DNA from: Arthrobacter sp. UNC362MFTsu5.1
GTDB lineage: Bacteria; Actinomycetota; Actinomycetes; Actinomycetales; Micrococcaceae
Direction: 5' to 3'
DNA length: 64,000 nucleotides
Assembly: GCF_000685965.1 (NCBI RefSeq)
Contig: NZ_JMLE01000006.1
Span: 1 to 64,000, forward strand
Every line of letters starts with the position of its first letter. Positions within the stretch are counted from its first letter, which is position 1. The position numbers were made by a program, and so were the translations under genes. Under the pieces are notes generated by a model, which did no database searches, had not been told where the DNA came from, and saw only the letters and a program-made list of their open reading frames with translations. This document shows positions 1 to 11,151 of this stretch, piece by piece.

Positions 1-377
1 GCATGGTCACCAAGTCCAACCTGATCCTGGGCATGGGCGAGACCCGCGAGGAAATCTCCGAGGCCCTGCGGGACCTGCACGAGGCCGGCTGCGACCTGAT
101 CACCATCACCCAGTACCTGCGCCCGTCCGAACGCCACCTGCCGGTGGACCGCTGGGTCAAGCCGCAGGAATTCGTGGACCTCGCCACCGAGGCCGAGGAA
201 ATCGGCTTCCTCGGCGTCATGTCCGGCCCGCTGGTCCGCTCCTCCTACCGTGCCGGCCGGCTCTGGGCCACCGCGATGCGCAAGAAGGGCTGGGAGATCC
301 CGGCCGAACTCGCGCACATCGAAAGCTCCGGAAGCACCCGCCAGGAAGCCAGCTCCCTCATCGCGGCACACCACTAG
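1..377 (+). CDS. lipA: Lipoyl synthase, C-terminal part (truncated by window edge)
   Basis: This is the C-terminal third of lipoyl synthase, the radical-SAM enzyme that inserts two sulfurs into octanoyl groups on lipoyl domains. About 125 residues are visible. They carry the family signatures [11 protein letters not shown], a TITQYLRPS stretch and the [15 protein letters not shown] end, which includes the serine known in this family to ligate the auxiliary iron-sulfur cluster. The first ATG at position 3 is an internal methionine, and the real start lies upstream of the window. The gene ends at TAG 375-377. Identification is firm. Confidence 0.95.
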   Translation, partial: MVTKSNLILGMGETREEISEALRDLHEAGCDLITITQYLRPSERHLPVDRWVKPQEFVDLATEAEEIGFLGVMSGPLVRSSYRAGRLWATAMRKKGWEIPAELAHIESSGSTRQEASSLIAAHH

Positions 378-417
378 GACCACCGTGAAATTCAGACGTG
401 ACATTGAGAGAGGACCG

Positions 418-1254
418 ATGATGTTCCCCACCCGGATCGAGATCATCCCGTCAGAGGGAATCGCTGATCGGGTCAGCGCGCACGTGCCGTTGACCACAAC
501 GCTCACCGTGACGTGCCTGCCCCACCACGGGATCGAACGGACCATGCGCACCGCTGTGCAGCTGAGCCTGCTCGGCTACTCCGTGGTCCCGCATCTTGCG
601 GCGCGGAGCCTGCATGACCGGTCCCAGCTCACCGGAATCCTCCGCGACTGCAACGTTGCCGGCATCGGCGAAGTGTTCGTGATCGGCGGCGACCGGAAGC
701 AGCCGGCCGGCCCGTACGGCTCCGCGCTCCCGCTGCTCGAAGACATCGCGCAGTACACGGGCGGCATGATGCGGGCAGGAATCGCCGGCTACCCGGAGGG
801 TCATCCCTCGGTTGGCCCGGTGGACCTGCTGGACGCCCTGCTGGCCAAGCAGCACGTGGCCTCGCACGTGGTGACGCAGATGTGCTTCTCCGCACCGAAA
901 GTCCTTGACTACGTGGCGCTCCTGCGCCGCGAAGGAGTGCAGCTGCCCGTCTGGGCCGGCGTGGCCGGGAACGTTCCGCGGACCAAGCTGGTCTCCCTGG
1001 CGACGCAGATCGGCGTGGGAAGTTCCCTGAAGTTCCTGAGCCGAAAAGGTCCGCTGGCGCGCAAGCTCCTCAGCGGTGACCGCTACTCGCCGCAGAATCT
1101 CGTGGACGGGCTGGGAAGCCAGCCCGGGAAGATCGCCGGCATCCACCTCTACAGCTTCAACAACCTTGATGCGGTCCCCAACGAAGTGGGCCCCGCGTCT
1201 TCCCCAACGGCACTCCAGCCAGCATTGATTCGAGGAGCAGCACGTGACAACTAA
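418..1254 (+). CDS. Methylenetetrahydrofolate reductase-like protein
   Basis: A protein of about 278 residues resembling the TIM-barrel methylenetetrahydrofolate reductase (MetF) family, which interconverts methylene- and methyl-THF. Supporting segments are the FVIGGDRKQPAGPYG loop, the AGIAGYPEGHP segment and the GIHLYSFN end. I chose the tandem ATG at 418/421 because a GAGAGAGGA ribosome site sits just before it; the open frame extends further upstream but overlaps lipA. The 3' end overlaps the next gene by 11 bp, so it is probably co-translated with cycA and purU in a one-carbon/glycine operon. Whether it acts as a true MetF or a diverged paralogue cannot be settled here. Confidence 0.8.
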   Translation: MMFPTRIEIIPSEGIADRVSAHVPLTTTLTVTCLPHHGIERTMRTAVQLSLLGYSVVPHLAARSLHDRSQLTGILRDCNVAGIGEVFVIGGDRKQPAGPYGSALPLLEDIAQYTGGMMRAGIAGYPEGHPSVGPVDLLDALLAKQHVASHVVTQMCFSAPKVLDYVALLRREGVQLPVWAGVAGNVPRTKLVSLATQIGVGSSLKFLSRKGPLARKLLSGDRYSPQNLVDGLGSQPGKIAGIHLYSFNNLDAVPNEVGPASSPTALQPALIRGAARDN

Positions 1255-2716
1255 GACCCTGACGTCCCACCAGGAACCGCATCTTGAAAGGCAGCTCAGC
1301 AACCGGCACATCCAGCTGATCGCCATTGGCGGAGCCATTGGCACCGGCCTTTTCATGGGGTCCGGCAAAACCATCTCGGCGGCCGGCCCGTCCGTCATCT
1401 TCGTCTACATGATCATCGGCTTCATGCTGTTCTTCGTCATGCGGGCCATGGGCGAACTGCTGCTGTCCAACCTGAACTACAAATCCTTCAGCGACTTCGC
1501 CGCTGACCTGCTGGGCCCCTGGGCCGGGTTCTTCACCGGCTGGACCTACTGGTTCTGCTGGGTGATCACCGGAATCGCGGACGTGATCGCCATTGCCGGC
1601 TACTCGAAGGAACTCTGGCCGGGGCTCCCGCTGTGGATCCCGGGCCTGGCCACCGTGGCCATCCTGCTGCTCCTGAACCTCACCACAGTGAAGGCCTTCG
1701 GCGAGACCGAGTTCTGGTTCGCGCTGATCAAGATCATCGCCATCGCGGCACTAATCATCGTGGGCCTGTTCATGATCTTCAGCGGATTCCAGTCCGACGC
1801 CGGCCCTGCCACCTTCACGAACCTGTGGAGCCACGGTGGTTTCTTCCCGAACGAGTTCATGGGTTTTGTGGCCGGCTTCCAGATCGCCGTCTTCGCCTTT
1901 GTGGGCATTGAACTGGTGGGCACCACGGCCGCGGAGGCCAAGGACCCGGAGAAGAACCTGCCCAAGGCCATCAACTCCATTCCCATCCGCGTGCTGCTCT
2001 TCTACGTTGGCGCACTCATCATCCTGATGTCCGTCACCCCGTGGACCCAGTTCCAGGCCGGCCACAGCCCGTTCATCGCCATGTTCTCCCTGGCCGGTCT
2101 GGGTGCCGCGGCCACCGTGGTGAACCTGGTGGTGCTCAGCTCGGCGATGTCCTCGGCCAACTCCGGCATATATTCCACCTCACGCATGGTTTACGGCCTG
2201 GCCCAGGAAGGTGACGCGCCGTCCGTGTTCGGCCGCCTGTCCCGCCGCAAGGTCCCGCAGAATGCGCTGTTCCTCTCCTGCGTCCTGCTGCTCTCCGGCG
2301 TCATCCTGATGTATGCCGGCTCGGACATCGGCAAGGCGTTCGACATGGTGACCACCGTGTCCGCCGTCTGCTTCGTTTTTGTCTGGTCCATCATCCTGGC
2401 CAGCTACCTGGCCTTCCGGCGGCGCCGCCCGCAGCTGCATGAGGCGTCCAAGTACCGGATGCCCGGCGGCATTCCCATGGTCTGGGTGGTCTTCGCTTTC
2501 TTCGCGTTCGTGCTGTGGGCACTGACCACCCAGCCGGACACGCTGCTGGCGCTCCTGGTAACGCCGGTGTGGTTCATCCTGCTCGGTGCCGCCTGGTTCG
2601 TGCTGCGCCGCCGGCCCGCGCACCTGGCCCGCTATGCGACGTTCCAGGCTGAACTCAGCCAGGACATGGAGCCCGACGCGGCTGGTGAGCGGGAACTCGG
2701 GGACGTCAGGAAATGA
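1244..2716 (+). CDS. cycA: D-serine/D-alanine/glycine transporter (APC family)
   Basis: A 490-residue amino acid permease with about 12 membrane segments, very close to CycA. It has the N-terminal NRHIQLIAIGGAIGTGLFMG signature, then MRAMGELLLSNL, and the conserved GWTYWFCWV segment. CycA imports glycine, D-serine and D-alanine with protons. The GTG start at 1244 is preceded by a GAGGAG ribosome site at 1232. It overlaps both neighbours (11 bp upstream, 4 bp ATGA downstream). Placement between a MetF-like gene and purU suggests a role in glycine-derived one-carbon flux, which is my inference. Confidence 0.92.
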   Translation: MTTKTLTSHQEPHLERQLSNRHIQLIAIGGAIGTGLFMGSGKTISAAGPSVIFVYMIIGFMLFFVMRAMGELLLSNLNYKSFSDFAADLLGPWAGFFTGWTYWFCWVITGIADVIAIAGYSKELWPGLPLWIPGLATVAILLLLNLTTVKAFGETEFWFALIKIIAIAALIIVGLFMIFSGFQSDAGPATFTNLWSHGGFFPNEFMGFVAGFQIAVFAFVGIELVGTTAAEAKDPEKNLPKAINSIPIRVLLFYVGALIILMSVTPWTQFQAGHSPFIAMFSLAGLGAAATVVNLVVLSSAMSSANSGIYSTSRMVYGLAQEGDAPSVFGRLSRRKVPQNALFLSCVLLLSGVILMYAGSDIGKAFDMVTTVSAVCFVFVWSIILASYLAFRRRRPQLHEASKYRMPGGIPMVWVVFAFFAFVLWALTTQPDTLLALLVTPVWFILLGAAWFVLRRRPAHLARYATFQAELSQDMEPDAAGERELGDVRK

Positions 2717-3564
2717 GCGAGCATGTACTGACTTTGGACTGTGCCGAGTCTCCGGGCATTGTCCATGCGATTTCGGGATTCCTGCTGGACCACGGCTGCG
2801 ACATCATCGACAACAAGCAGTACGGGGACCGCGTCCAGGGGCACTTCTTCATGCGGGTGCACTTTGACTCGGGCCAGGATTCCACCAGCACCGAGGATCT
2901 CCGCGAGGACTTCGCATCCCTGGCGGAGAAGTGGCAGATGAACTGGCAACTGGAGCCGCACGGCCGCAAACGCCGCGTCCTGGTGATGGTGTCCAAAATG
3001 GGCCACTGCCTCAATGACCTGCTGTTCCGTGCCCGCACCGGCGACCTTCCCGTGGAGATCGTCGCCGTGGTCTCCAACCACCGCGAGCAGGAGGACCTGG
3101 TCCGGTGGCACGGCATCCCCTTCTTCCACCTGCCGGTCACGAAGGACACCAAACCGGAAGCAGAAGCCCGGCTTCTGGAACTGGTCGACGAGTTCGATGT
3201 GGAACTCGTGGTCCTGGCCCGCTACATGCAGGTCCTGAGCGACGAACTCTCGGCCAAGCTGGCCGGCCGGACCATCAATATCCACCACTCGTTCCTGCCC
3301 AGCTTCAAGGGTGCGAAGCCGTACCACCAGGCCTACGACCGCGGGGTCAAGACCGTGGGCGCCACAGCCCACTACGTCAACGCGGAACTCGACGAGGGAC
3401 CGATCATTTCGCAGCAGGTCATCGACGTGGACCACACCTACACCGCCGACGACCTGGTGGCCGTTGGCCGGGACGCCGAATGCGCCGCGCTCCGCAACGC
3501 GGTGCGCTGGCACTGCGAGGGCAGGATAATGCTGCTGGGCAACCGCACCGTGATTCTGCGGTAG
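2713..3564 (+). CDS. purU: Formyltetrahydrofolate deformylase
   Basis: PurU hydrolyses 10-formyl-THF to THF and formate, balancing the folate pool. The 283 residues match the family length: an N-terminal ACT domain (about residues 4-85) with the typical LDCAESPGIVHAIS opening, then a formyltransferase-type catalytic domain with ARYMQVLS and the INIHHSFLPSFKGA segment containing the catalytic Asn-His, and Asp in NAELDEGPIISQ. The start overlaps the cycA stop by an ATGA, indicating translational coupling. Deformylase fits with a glycine permease and a MetF-like gene as a C1-balancing operon. Confidence 0.95.
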   Translation: MSEHVLTLDCAESPGIVHAISGFLLDHGCDIIDNKQYGDRVQGHFFMRVHFDSGQDSTSTEDLREDFASLAEKWQMNWQLEPHGRKRRVLVMVSKMGHCLNDLLFRARTGDLPVEIVAVVSNHREQEDLVRWHGIPFFHLPVTKDTKPEAEARLLELVDEFDVELVVLARYMQVLSDELSAKLAGRTINIHHSFLPSFKGAKPYHQAYDRGVKTVGATAHYVNAELDEGPIISQQVIDVDHTYTADDLVAVGRDAECAALRNAVRWHCEGRIMLLGNRTVILR

Positions 3565-3584
3565 CGCCGTTTCCTGGGAAGCAC

Positions 3585-3622
3585 GACGCCGGTGGTCACC
3601 TGACAAGGTGACCACCGGCGTC
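3585..3622 (+). terminator. Strong stem-loop after purU
   Basis: A perfect 16-bp inverted repeat with arms at 3585-3600 and 3607-3622 around a TGACAA loop. It starts 20 bp after the purU stop. No T-tract follows, which is common for actinobacterial terminators. It probably ends the lipA/cycA/purU transcript. Confidence 0.75.
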
Positions 3623-3961
3623 GAACTCTACAGATGGTGGCCTAACAACCTCCGGACGAGTTACCCCGCCCCTGTGACGGGGCAACCCATCATCCGGAAG
3701 GCGACGTCCGCCGATGGCACCCATGAACATCGGCAGGACCGCCTGCCACGGCCGCAGTCACTCCGCTGTGCCCGACCGGCCTGTGGCTGCAATCAACCTA
3801 CCCGCAGGGCAGGAGGGCCCACGAGGGGCTTTAGGCCTATTCCGGGCGGAACTTCGGGCCGTGACATCGGACTCCTTGGCGGCGGCAGGGGAATAGCAGG
3901 GGCCCGGGGAGGCTTGTAATAACCGGGCGCCGACCACCGGTTGCCTCTTGAGAGGACCTCC
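3623..3961 (+). other. Gene-poor region with nested hairpins, possible structured leader or small RNA
   Basis: About 340 bp without a convincing gene. It holds a nested hairpin at about 3651-3698: outer TCCGGA arms at both ends enclose an inner stem of GTTaCCCCG against CGGGGcAAC. A second hairpin lies at 3706-3739 (GTCC-GCCGATG pairing with CATCGGC-A-GGAC). I could not match the region to the TPP, FMN, SAM-IV, ydaO, glycine, ZTP, THF or cobalamin riboswitches, tmRNA, RNase P RNA or SRP RNA from memory. It may be the 5' leader of the small gene at 3962 or an independent RNA; function unknown. Confidence 0.35.
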
Positions 3962-4237
3962 TTGCCTACTACTTTCATCCCGTTTACTGTTCGCGCCACT
4001 GTCCGCGAGGACCACCAGCGTTCCTTCCGCACGGACATCGAGCGCCTCACGTCCAGCCACCGCGGCTGGGCGCCGCTGGACATGGTCAAGTCCACCAACA
4101 CGCAGGCGCTTTTGCGCGGTGCAGTTCCCAACAGCGTCCACACCGCCACCGATGCGAGCCTGGCCCTCTACCTCCAGGACCGCCTCGTGGCGGCCAGCGA
4201 CATTCACCTGGATCTCACCGTCTGCATCGAGCGGTAA
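3962..4237 (+). CDS. Small hypothetical protein
   Basis: A 91-residue protein of unknown function, beginning MPTTFIPFTVRATVREDHQ. I place the start at TTG 3962 because GAGAGGA sits 5 bases upstream; an in-frame TTG at 3941 has no such site. The sequence is soluble, with no signal peptide or membrane segment and no motif I recognise. It follows the hairpin-rich region described above and converges on the GAF gene. The rare TTG start lowers certainty, but the ribosome site and codon use look genuine. Confidence 0.55.
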   Translation: MPTTFIPFTVRATVREDHQRSFRTDIERLTSSHRGWAPLDMVKSTNTQALLRGAVPNSVHTATDASLALYLQDRLVAASDIHLDLTVCIER

Positions 4238-4251
4238 GAGACACCGGCCTG

Positions 4252-4947
4252 TCAGGCGGCGCTGGTGGTGCCGGCGTCGGGAGCCGTCGGCGACATGAAC
4301 GCCAGGTCACGTGCCACCGCCCGCAGGTACTGCAGGGCCGACTCCTCGGTGAGGCCGTACTCGCGGATCAAGGACTCCACAGCCAGTTCGGTCAGGGGTG
4401 AAGGCGGCGGCGAGACGGCGGTCCGTGCCTTCCGCGCCAGCTCCAACAGCAAATGGCACACCTTGGACATGCGCCGTGCGCATGCGACCGCCCGGATGAC
4501 GTCGTCGCTGGTGAAGGCGTGCGGCGCGGGTGCGTATAGCGTCAGGGCGGCACTGGTCTCCCACTCATCGATCATCGGCACGGATAGCACGGATCCGAGG
4601 CCCTCACCGGCAATTGCTGCGCAGTATCCGGGCCAGCGGCGGTCTGCCGCGGCGTCGGGTATGTGGATGAATTCGCGGCTCACCACCGCGGCCCGGGCAG
4701 GACCGTCTGCGAACGAGCCTTGAAGTCCGTCGACCTGCCGCCCCTTGAGTGAGGCGGCCGTCCAATTCCGGACTCCGCCCGGGCCGACTCGGGTGATGGC
4801 CCAAAGGAAACCCCGGGCTGGGCCACCGACCTCCTCGATGAGGTCTTCGGCCGCATCGCTGAGGAACGCTTGTGCGTCGGGAGTGTCCAGAACTGCGGAC
4901 GGGAAGGCAGCCGGTGGTTCCGGTCCGCTGTTCGTAGCTTCGGCCAT
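4252..4947 (-). CDS. GAF-domain regulator with a short ANTAR-like C-terminus
   Basis: A 231-residue protein. Residues about 30-165 form a GAF-type sensor domain, with the typical GLGSVLSVPM core and the DDVIRAVACARRM helix. The last 50 residues (LTELAVESLIREYGLTEESA onward) resemble an ANTAR domain, the RNA-binding antiterminator module, but look shortened or degenerate. GAF-ANTAR proteins act as cytoplasmic sensors that modulate transcription antitermination. No partner kinase is adjacent. A second ANTAR protein occurs at 43.6 kb. GAF assignment is good; ANTAR is likely. Confidence 0.72.
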   Translation of the reverse strand: MAEATNSGPEPPAAFPSAVLDTPDAQAFLSDAAEDLIEEVGGPARGFLWAITRVGPGGVRNWTAASLKGRQVDGLQGSFADGPARAAVVSREFIHIPDAAADRRWPGYCAAIAGEGLGSVLSVPMIDEWETSAALTLYAPAPHAFTSDDVIRAVACARRMSKVCHLLLELARKARTAVSPPPSPLTELAVESLIREYGLTEESALQYLRAVARDLAFMSPTAPDAGTTSAA

Positions 4948-5158
4948 GGTGCACGCTCAAATTAAGACGTTGCGGCTTCCTGCAAAACCCTGTAGGAAAA
5001 GCATAGGACCGTACCGCGAAATCCGCCCCGCTTTGGTGACAATCCGGTTCACCGGAAGTGCCTGTAGCCGGGTGGACTGACGGAGACCGGGTGACTTAAC
5101 GGGGAGATGGTGTAAGTTTCTTCCGGCCAGCAAATACACCTGAAATGAGAACCCCCAA

Positions 5159-5461
5159 GTGGCAACTGATTACGACGAAGTACGTTCCGACGTCAAGGAA
5201 TCGCAGGACAGCTCCCTCGAGGCCCTGCAGTCGGCGAACGCACCCGATGCCCGCAGCGTTGTCCGCGACCTGGACGAAGCAGATGCACTGGACGATTCCA
5301 TTGTTCCCGGTGGCGAATTTGTGGCCGAGGAGCTGGTGGTTCAGGTGGTGCCGCAGGCGCGGGACGAGTTCACCTGCTATTCCTGCTTCCTGGTGCGGCA
5401 CCGTTCACAGATCGCCCGCGAAAAGGACGGCCACGCGTACTGTATTGAGTGTGAAGGCTGA
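5159..5461 (+). CDS. DUF4193 zinc-ribbon-like protein
   Basis: A 100-residue acidic protein of the actinobacterial DUF4193 family, function unknown. It starts MATDYDEV from a GTG codon and has the family's VVRDLDEADA acidic middle. It ends with a CYSC and CIEC pair that should bind one zinc ion; FLVRHRSQ lies between them. The start was set by the universal MATDY beginning of the family; an overlapping frame beginning at 5145 is spurious. It is a single-gene unit upstream of a lytic transglycosylase. Members are typically abundant small proteins in actinobacteria. Confidence 0.88.
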   Translation: MATDYDEVRSDVKESQDSSLEALQSANAPDARSVVRDLDEADALDDSIVPGGEFVAEELVVQVVPQARDEFTCYSCFLVRHRSQIAREKDGHAYCIECEG

Positions 5462-5513
5462 CTCGATGCGGGCGTACGGTGCTTGTCGAGGCATTGGCCT
5501 GCCCGGCTAGTCC

Positions 5514-6263
5514 ATGCTTCGCCTGAAACGCCTTGCGGTCTTCTGCCTTTTCGCGATCTGCGTCATCACCGGACTCCTTTTCTGGGTCCTCCGCGCACCC
5601 GGCGCGGCAGGGTTCGGGGACCTGGCGGCTCCGCCTCAATCGGGCGCGAAGCTCGCGACCCTCTCCGGCGCCCGTGCGGTGGACATCACCGACAGCACGA
5701 TGGATGCAAAGTGGCTTGACCGGACAGCGGCGCAGACCGGCATACCTGCCCGGGCGCTCCAGGCCTACGCAGTGGCAGCCGAGCTGGCCAATGCCGCCGC
5801 ACCGGCGTGCCGGATCGGGTGGAATACCGTAGCGGCCGTGGGCTTTGTTGAGTCGGCGCACGGCAGCCACGGCGGCGGAACTTTATCGAGCACCGGCCAG
5901 GTGAGCGGACCAATCATCGGGCCCAGCCTCGACGGCGGCAGCTTCGCCGCCATCCCGGACACGGACGACGGCGTCCTCGACGGCGACGCTCTTTGGGACC
6001 GCGCCGTCGGGCCCATGCAGTTCATCCCCTCCACGTGGGAGCTGGCGGGGCGGGACGGGAACGGCGACGGATACGCCGACCCGCTAAACATCGACGACGC
6101 CGCCCTCAGCGCCGCCTCGTACCTGTGCGGAGGCGGCCGCGACCTCACCACGGCGCGGGGATGGACCGACGCCGTGCTCTCCTACAACCAGTCCGATTCC
6201 TACGTGCTCCAGGTGCGCGAGCAGGCAAAGGCCTACGCAGTTGAGGCCAGGGCTGCCGGGTAG
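5514..6263 (+). CDS. Membrane-anchored lytic murein transglycosylase
   Basis: A 249-residue exported peptidoglycan enzyme. Residues about 8-27 form an uncleaved signal anchor or signal peptide (LAVFCLFAICVITGLLFWVL). The remainder is an SLT/MltB-like transglycosylase domain: VGFVESAHG holds the likely catalytic Glu, followed by AVGPMQFIPSTW, a DGNGDGYADP loop that looks metal-binding, and the closing LSYNQSDSYV. It cleaves glycan strands to anhydromuropeptides. The frameshifted membrane gene downstream starts 14 bp after its stop, suggesting co-transcription. Confidence 0.85.
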   Translation: MLRLKRLAVFCLFAICVITGLLFWVLRAPGAAGFGDLAAPPQSGAKLATLSGARAVDITDSTMDAKWLDRTAAQTGIPARALQAYAVAAELANAAAPACRIGWNTVAAVGFVESAHGSHGGGTLSSTGQVSGPIIGPSLDGGSFAAIPDTDDGVLDGDALWDRAVGPMQFIPSTWELAGRDGNGDGYADPLNIDDAALSAASYLCGGGRDLTTARGWTDAVLSYNQSDSYVLQVREQAKAYAVEARAAG

Positions 6264-6276
6264 GACGGGAGGGACC

Positions 6277-6982
6277 ATGCACGTCACGCGAGCTGCCGAT
6301 GGGGATCAGGCACGTCGCAAGGCCGGCTCCGAGGCGACGGCCCTCACGGTGACCACAATGTCGCTCCTGGCCGCTTTTGCCGGGATGGAGCATGGCATCG
6401 GTGAGGTTCTGCAGGGGCCCATCGCTCCTCCCGCCCCGGTCTTCAGGTCCTGGGGTGACTCCCGCGTTCAGCCCCCTCAACGGCGAGCCTGCACTGACCC
6501 TGATACCCAACTTGCTGGTCTCAGGGATCCTCGCCGTCACCGTTTCCCTCTGCCTGGCACTTTGGTCGGTGCTCTATGTCCACAGACCACATCGAGCCAG
6601 CGGACTGGCCGTCCTGGCGGTGGTGTTGCTGCTCGTCGGCGGAGGTTTCGGACCTCCCGTACTGGCAATCCTGGCAGCCCTGCTGGCAACCCGCATCGGT
6701 TCCCGGACCCGAAGGAGGCCAAACCGCATGATGGCCGCCCTCGCTGCACTCTGGCCATGGCCGCTTGTGGTCCTCACAGCGTTCTTCCTGGCCCTGGTTC
6801 CCGGGACCGCCCTGCTTTATCTGGTCTGGCGGGTCGACAGCCTTGCGCTCGTTGCCGTGCTGATTGTCGGGGCTTTTTCCTCCGTCCCCCTTGCCTGGGC
6901 CAGCGCCCGCGGGCGCGACCTGCTCATGCGTTCCCCCGGAAGGGACGGCTTCATGGGATCGGCCGAACCCTTCGACGGCTAG
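6277..6982 (+). pseudogene. Integral membrane protein, frameshifted
   Basis: Two reading frames join into one protein. The first starts at ATG 6277 behind a GGGAGGGA ribosome site and reads to about 6463, ending AGMEHGIGEVLQG then RSWGDS. The rest continues one frame over, from FSPLNGEPALTLIPNLL to the stop at 6982, with about four hydrophobic segments including LLLVGGGFGPP. The combined product would be about 235 residues and resembles an actinobacterial hypothetical membrane family. The break falls in the CCC of TCCCGCG near 6463, fitting one extra C or two missing bases. It is a real pseudogene, a sequencing error or, less likely, programmed slippage. Confidence 0.7.
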
Positions 6983-7046
6983 GTCCGTTGGACCGCGCCG
7001 CCCCTCCGATTCCGGACGGGGACCGGCCCTGGGGCACAATACGTTC

Positions 7047-7865
7047 ATGACCAATGACGATCTGCGGCCTGTCTACTTTCTTTCGGACAGCACCGGCATC
7101 ACCGCGGAAACGCTCGGCAACACCTTGTTGACGCAGTTTCCCGCGAATCATTTCGACCGCATCACGGTCCCCTTCATCACCACCGTCGAACAGGCCAGGA
7201 CCGTCGTCGGCACCATCGACAAACTGGCCGCCAGCGGTTTGCGGCCGATCGTCTTTTCCACGGCGGTCAGCAGCGACATCCGCCAGACCCTTGCCACGTG
7301 CAAGGGGATCATCGTGGACCTGATCGGGACGCATGTCGGTCAGCTGGAGCAGGCCCTCGGCTCGCCGGCCAGCGGCGAGCCCGGCAGGGCCCACGGCCTG
7401 GGCAATGCGGAGCGGTACCAATCCAGGATGGCCGCCGTTGAGTACGCCATGGAACACGACGACGGCCAAAGCCTGCGTGCGCTGGAAAAGGCACAGGTCA
7501 TCCTGGTGGCGCCGTCCCGCTGCGGAAAAACTCCCACCACCATGTACCTGGCGCTGCAGCACGGAATCTTCGCCGCGAACTTCCCGCTGGTGGACGAGGA
7601 TTTCGAACGCGAAGGGCTGCCCAAGCCGCTGCGGCCTTTCGTTGAGAAATGTTTCGGCCTCTCCTCCAACCCCCTGCGACTGAGCCAGATCCGCACCGAA
7701 CGGCGCCGCGGTTCGCCCTACGCCTCGCTCCGCCAGTGCGGCTTCGAGCTGCGCAGCGCGGAGCAGCTGTACGTCTCCCACCGGATTCCGTACCTCAATT
7801 CAGCAACGGTGTCCGTGGAGGAAATGGCTGCGACCATACTGCAGCGCATGAACCTCAAGCATTAG
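7047..7865 (+). CDS. ppsR: PEP synthase regulatory protein (bifunctional Pi-dependent phosphorylase/kinase)
   Basis: A 272-residue DUF299-family regulator. These enzymes switch PEP synthase or PPDK on and off by reversible ADP-dependent phosphorylation of an active-site Thr. Visible marks are [14 protein letters not shown] at the N-terminus, the P-loop-like [11 protein letters not shown] near residue 155, and [13 protein letters not shown] at the end. The ATG at 7047 fits the family start; it lies 6 bp after a CACAAT hexamer, suggesting a leaderless transcript. The target gene ppsA starts 151 bp downstream on the same strand, which supports the pairing. Confidence 0.93.
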   Translation: MTNDDLRPVYFLSDSTGITAETLGNTLLTQFPANHFDRITVPFITTVEQARTVVGTIDKLAASGLRPIVFSTAVSSDIRQTLATCKGIIVDLIGTHVGQLEQALGSPASGEPGRAHGLGNAERYQSRMAAVEYAMEHDDGQSLRALEKAQVILVAPSRCGKTPTTMYLALQHGIFAANFPLVDEDFEREGLPKPLRPFVEKCFGLSSNPLRLSQIRTERRRGSPYASLRQCGFELRSAEQLYVSHRIPYLNSATVSVEEMAATILQRMNLKH

Positions 7866-8016
7866 GGAAAAATTTCACAATCAAAGTGTGGCGCACATCA
7901 TGTGGAAAGAGCGCCCGAGACCTGTCACTGTGGACAAGATTCGCGCCCACCAAACGGCTATCGCCGCGAGCGGGGCGGCACATCTGCATGCCATCATCTG
8001 CAAAGGAGCAGCAACT

Positions 8017-10434
<2,418 letters not shown>

Positions 10435-10450
10435 CTCTCCGTGTGAAACG

Positions 10451-10482
10451 AGTGCCCGCCCGGGAAACCCCGGGCGGGCACT
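10451..10482 (+). terminator. Stem-loop after ppsA
   Basis: A perfect 14-bp GC-rich inverted repeat, arms 10451-10464 and 10469-10482, around an AAAC loop. It is followed by TCTCGTT. It lies 16 bp after the ppsA stop, as expected for an intrinsic terminator. Confidence 0.85.
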
Positions 10483-10559
10483 CTCGTTAACGCGGCAGAC
10501 GCCGGCTTCTGTAGCCACAATTTCCGGTCCGCACCCGGCACCAAGGCAGAATGGAAGGC

Positions 10560-11138
10560 ATGACCCTTACGACGTTCGCCCTTGTCCGCCATGGCCAGAC
10601 CGACTGGAATGCGCAGCGCCGGCTGCAGGGATCCACCGACATTCCGCTGAACGACGTCGGCCGCGGCCAGGCACGCGACGCCGTCGCCGTCCTGTCCGGC
10701 CAGGAATGGGACGCAATTGTGTCCTCGCCGCTCGGCCGTGCCGCGGAAACAGCGAACCTCATTGCCGACGGTCTGGGCCTCAGCGTGGCGCGGCACATTC
10801 CGGAGCTCACCGAGCGTAGCTTCGGGCCCGCGGAGGGCCTGCAGGCCGGTCCCGAGCTTGACGCCCTGCGCATTCCCGGTGGTTTCCGCGGCGCGGAAAG
10901 CGAGGACGAGGCAGCCTCCCGCGGGTTGGCCGCGCTGGAGACCCTGGCTGAGGAGTTCCGCGGCCGCCGCGTCCTGGTGGTCGCCCACGGCACCCTCATC
11001 CGCGTAAGCCTCAGCCGCGCCATCGGCCGCACCCTGGACAGCGTCGAGAACGCTGTGCTCAACCTCGCCCACCACCATGCCGTTGACGGCTGGCAGCTCG
11101 AATACTTCAACGGCGAACGCGTGGCGGCTTCCGTTTAG
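10560..11138 (+). CDS. Histidine phosphatase family protein
   Basis: A 192-residue phosphoglycerate-mutase-like phosphatase. It has the catalytic ALVRHGQTDWN motif with the phosphorylated His, the arginine-bearing SSPLGRAAETA, and the second His in VVAHGTLIRV. Substrate is unknown; the family includes alpha-ribazole, sugar and broad-specificity phosphatases. ATG 10560 is preferred over ATG 10551 because a CAGAAT hexamer sits 7 bp upstream, matching the leaderless pattern seen elsewhere. The gene stands alone between the ppsA terminator and a convergent membrane protein gene. Confidence 0.85.
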   Translation: MTLTTFALVRHGQTDWNAQRRLQGSTDIPLNDVGRGQARDAVAVLSGQEWDAIVSSPLGRAAETANLIADGLGLSVARHIPELTERSFGPAEGLQAGPELDALRIPGGFRGAESEDEAASRGLAALETLAEEFRGRRVLVVAHGTLIRVSLSRAIGRTLDSVENAVLNLAHHHAVDGWQLEYFNGERVAASV

Positions 11139-11151
11139 CGCGGAGCCGTCC

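Noticed and set aside
3623..3961. A known riboswitch (SAM-IV, ZTP, glycine, cobalamin or ydaO) upstream of the gene at 3962
   Set aside because: The conserved cores of these classes, as I remember them, are not present; only generic hairpins are seen.
7888..8016. 43-codon N-terminal extension of ppsA
   Set aside because: The extension has no ribosome site, while ATG 8017 has AAAGGAGC and gives the normal PpsA N-terminus and the catalytic His at residue 421.
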